Positions 45,983 through 47,454 of a stretch of DNA of 47,454 bases are shown here, one piece after another. Numbering within the stretch: position 1 is the stretch's first letter; each line of letters opens with the position of its first letter. The position numbers were made by a program, and so were the translations under genes. Where the stretch lies: NCBI GenBank assembly GCA_902573015.1, contig CACGIE010000007.1, positions 1 through 47,454 of the forward strand, given 5' to 3'. The notes under the pieces were generated by a model. That model was not told the origin of the DNA and did not search any database. It saw nothing but the letters and a program-made list of their open reading frames with translations. Source of the stretch: an uncultured Candidatus Poseidoniales archaeon. GTDB taxonomy: Archaea; Thermoplasmatota; Poseidoniia; Poseidoniales; Thalassarchaeaceae.

Positions 45983-47083
45983 CTGTCCGAGGAAAAATAC
46001 TGGGATGCCATCGTCATAGGAGGGGGCCCTGCTGGTAGCACCGTTGCAAGGTATGCAGCGGAAGGTGGACTCAGCGTACTAGTCGTGGACGGGAGGGACC
46101 CTATTGGAACTCCCCTACAATGCGGAGAGCTGGTGCCGACAAATGAAGAGATGAAGACACTGTGCCCTGATGTGCCGGAAGTTGATGATCTATTCAGGAC
46201 CCCCGATGAAGCCATCTCTAGTACATCGGGTAAGATGAGGATTGTCAAGCCAAATGGTAAGGGGATGGACTTCAAATTCGGAGGAATTGTTCTGGATAGG
46301 GTGGCTCATGACGAGGCCTTGGTCAACCTTGCCGAATCAAGCGGCGCAGAGTTCCTTCTCGGAAGTAGAGTCAAGCGAGTCGATGGTGAGTCTGTCCTCC
46401 TATCTGACGGTACTGTCCTGAAGGGCAAGGTAATAGTGGGAGCGGGTGGTTACAACGATCCGATCAGAAAGAAGCACTGGAATGAGAAATCTCTGAATAT
46501 TCCTGTGAAATTTGTACTCAAGGAGGGTCATCACTCTGATGCTTTGGAATTGCACTTCGGATCAGTTGCCCCGGGAGGGTATGCTTGGGTTTTCCCAAAG
46601 GAGTCGGTTGCTAACATAGGCCTTGGCGTTCAGAGGAAGATGTCGAGAGGAAGGAGTCTGGAGTCTTACGCGAATGAGTTCATCGAACGCTACGAGGGGG
46701 AGGAGTCATTCAGAGGAGCGGGTTATCTCCCAATGTCTGGGACAATAGGGCAATTCGTCAAGGGAAACTATGTCCTAGTCGGTGACTCGGCGGGAATGGT
46801 GCTCCCATCCAACGGTGCAGGGATTACAATTGCTATGATCGGTGGTAGAATAGCCGGCCAGGTAATTTCTGAGCACATCAATGACGGTGTGGAACTACAG
46901 GAGTACCAGAGGAGGTGGGAGGCGCAAATGGGGAAGGTCATGAGGAACTCTAAGAGGTCCTTCAAGATAGGCAGCCTACTGTTCAGATTCCCTGATTGGT
47001 TCCTAAATTTAGCATTCAATCCCCTCACTCGGGGATTCATCTGGAGGGCGGTTACCTGCAGGAAGATGTTCTGGGTTTTCTAA
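45983..47083 (+). CDS. Geranylgeranyl reductase family FAD-dependent oxidoreductase; apparent CTG start
   Basis: Frame upstream of ORF-track start (46085) encodes LSEEKYWDAIVIGGGPAGSTVARYAAEGGLSVLVVDGRDPIGTPLQCGE (FAD GxGxxG); GGAGG at 45971-45975; YVLVGDSAGMVLPSNGAGITIAMIGGRIAGQ. Confidence 0.92.
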   Translation: MSEEKYWDAIVIGGGPAGSTVARYAAEGGLSVLVVDGRDPIGTPLQCGELVPTNEEMKTLCPDVPEVDDLFRTPDEAISSTSGKMRIVKPNGKGMDFKFGGIVLDRVAHDEALVNLAESSGAEFLLGSRVKRVDGESVLLSDGTVLKGKVIVGAGGYNDPIRKKHWNEKSLNIPVKFVLKEGHHSDALELHFGSVAPGGYAWVFPKESVANIGLGVQRKMSRGRSLESYANEFIERYEGEESFRGAGYLPMSGTIGQFVKGNYVLVGDSAGMVLPSNGAGITIAMIGGRIAGQVISEHINDGVELQEYQRRWEAQMGKVMRNSKRSFKIGSLLFRFPDWFLNLAFNPLTRGFIWRAVTCRKMFWVF

Positions 47084-47454
47084 GGGGAACGTGCTGACCA
47101 GATGGTTGCCATTCCAGGGAAAATGACTCGTGCTTCGACATCCACGAAACCGACATCCTGCAGCATGGATACATAATCTCGGGTGTTTCCAAACTCTTCG
47201 TATGTCTTAGTAAGCCACTTCCACGGGTGATCCCGCACACCACAGACAATTCTGGCATAGCTACCTACCCATACCCTCATCCAAAGCGCACCAAGAATTC
47301 CATGAAGGCGATTCATCTTTGCAGGATCGATAATGATAATGGGAGCACCGGGCTTTAGGACCCTGAGGGATTCGGATAGTCCGGCCTTCTTGTCATACCA
47401 ATCCCTGAAGGAAAAAAGTGAGCAAATGGCATCGAAAGATCCATCCTCGAATGG
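47080..47454 (-). CDS. UbiE/MenG-like SAM-dependent methyltransferase, 5' truncated by window edge
   Basis: Minus strand from window edge: PFEDGSFDAICSLFSFRDWYDKKAGLSESLRVLKPGAPIIIIDPAKMNRLHGILGALWMRVWVGSYARIVCGVRDHPWKWLTKTYEEFGNTRDYVSMLQDVGF. Confidence 0.88.
   Translation of the reverse strand, partial: PFEDGSFDAICSLFSFRDWYDKKAGLSESLRVLKPGAPIIIIDPAKMNRLHGILGALWMRVWVGSYARIVCGVRDHPWKWLTKTYEEFGNTRDYVSMLQDVGFVDVEARVIFPGMATIWSARSP

Noticed and set aside
1-47454. CRISPR array, transposon, prophage, toxin-antitoxin or restriction-modification system
   Set aside because: No regularly spaced repeats, transposase, integrase, Cas, nuclease-methylase or toxin motifs seen on either strand by eye; short or divergent cases cannot be excluded without a search.

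Overview
This window looks like a chromosomal segment of an archaeon, probably a marine Thermoplasmatota / Marine Group II-like (Poseidoniales) lineage; the taxonomy is inferred from gene content and was not checked. It is densely coding, with no CRISPR array, transposase, phage module or rRNA that I could see. Archaeal information-processing genes include a DRG-family GTPase, an SMC-ScpA-ScpB operon, RFC small subunit, Pelota, GatD, an RPA cluster with RPA-associated protein, a tRNA(CAU) with a 53-nt bulge-helix-bulge intron, and tRNA-Phe. Metabolic genes include NMN adenylyltransferase, a fused IcmF-type acyl-CoA mutase, acyl-CoA synthetase, acyl-CoA carboxylase beta subunit, PanB, divergent AroE, MogA/MoaB, polyprenyl synthase, geranylgeranyl reductase and a UbiE-like methyltransferase. 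The most interesting items are: (1) a compact cluster of two LigB-type class III extradiol dioxygenase paralogues, one apparently lacking the metal ligands, followed by a RidA-family protein, with the layout of an AmnB/AmnA/AmnD (2-aminophenol dioxygenase / aminomuconate deaminase)-like system; (2) two genes each broken exactly at a poly-C tract (10 C in the second LigB paralogue, 9 C in RPA), both repairable to 8 C; (3) an APC-type permease fused to a C-terminal EF-hand pair; (4) a secreted PI-PLC-like lipoprotein; (5) a 1223-aa polytopic membrane protein of unknown function; (6) a HemC-like protein and a protein with repeated SAP-like motifs beside the RPA operon; (7) a bacterial-type RNase PH abutting tRNA-Phe. 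All family assignments are from motif recognition by eye.
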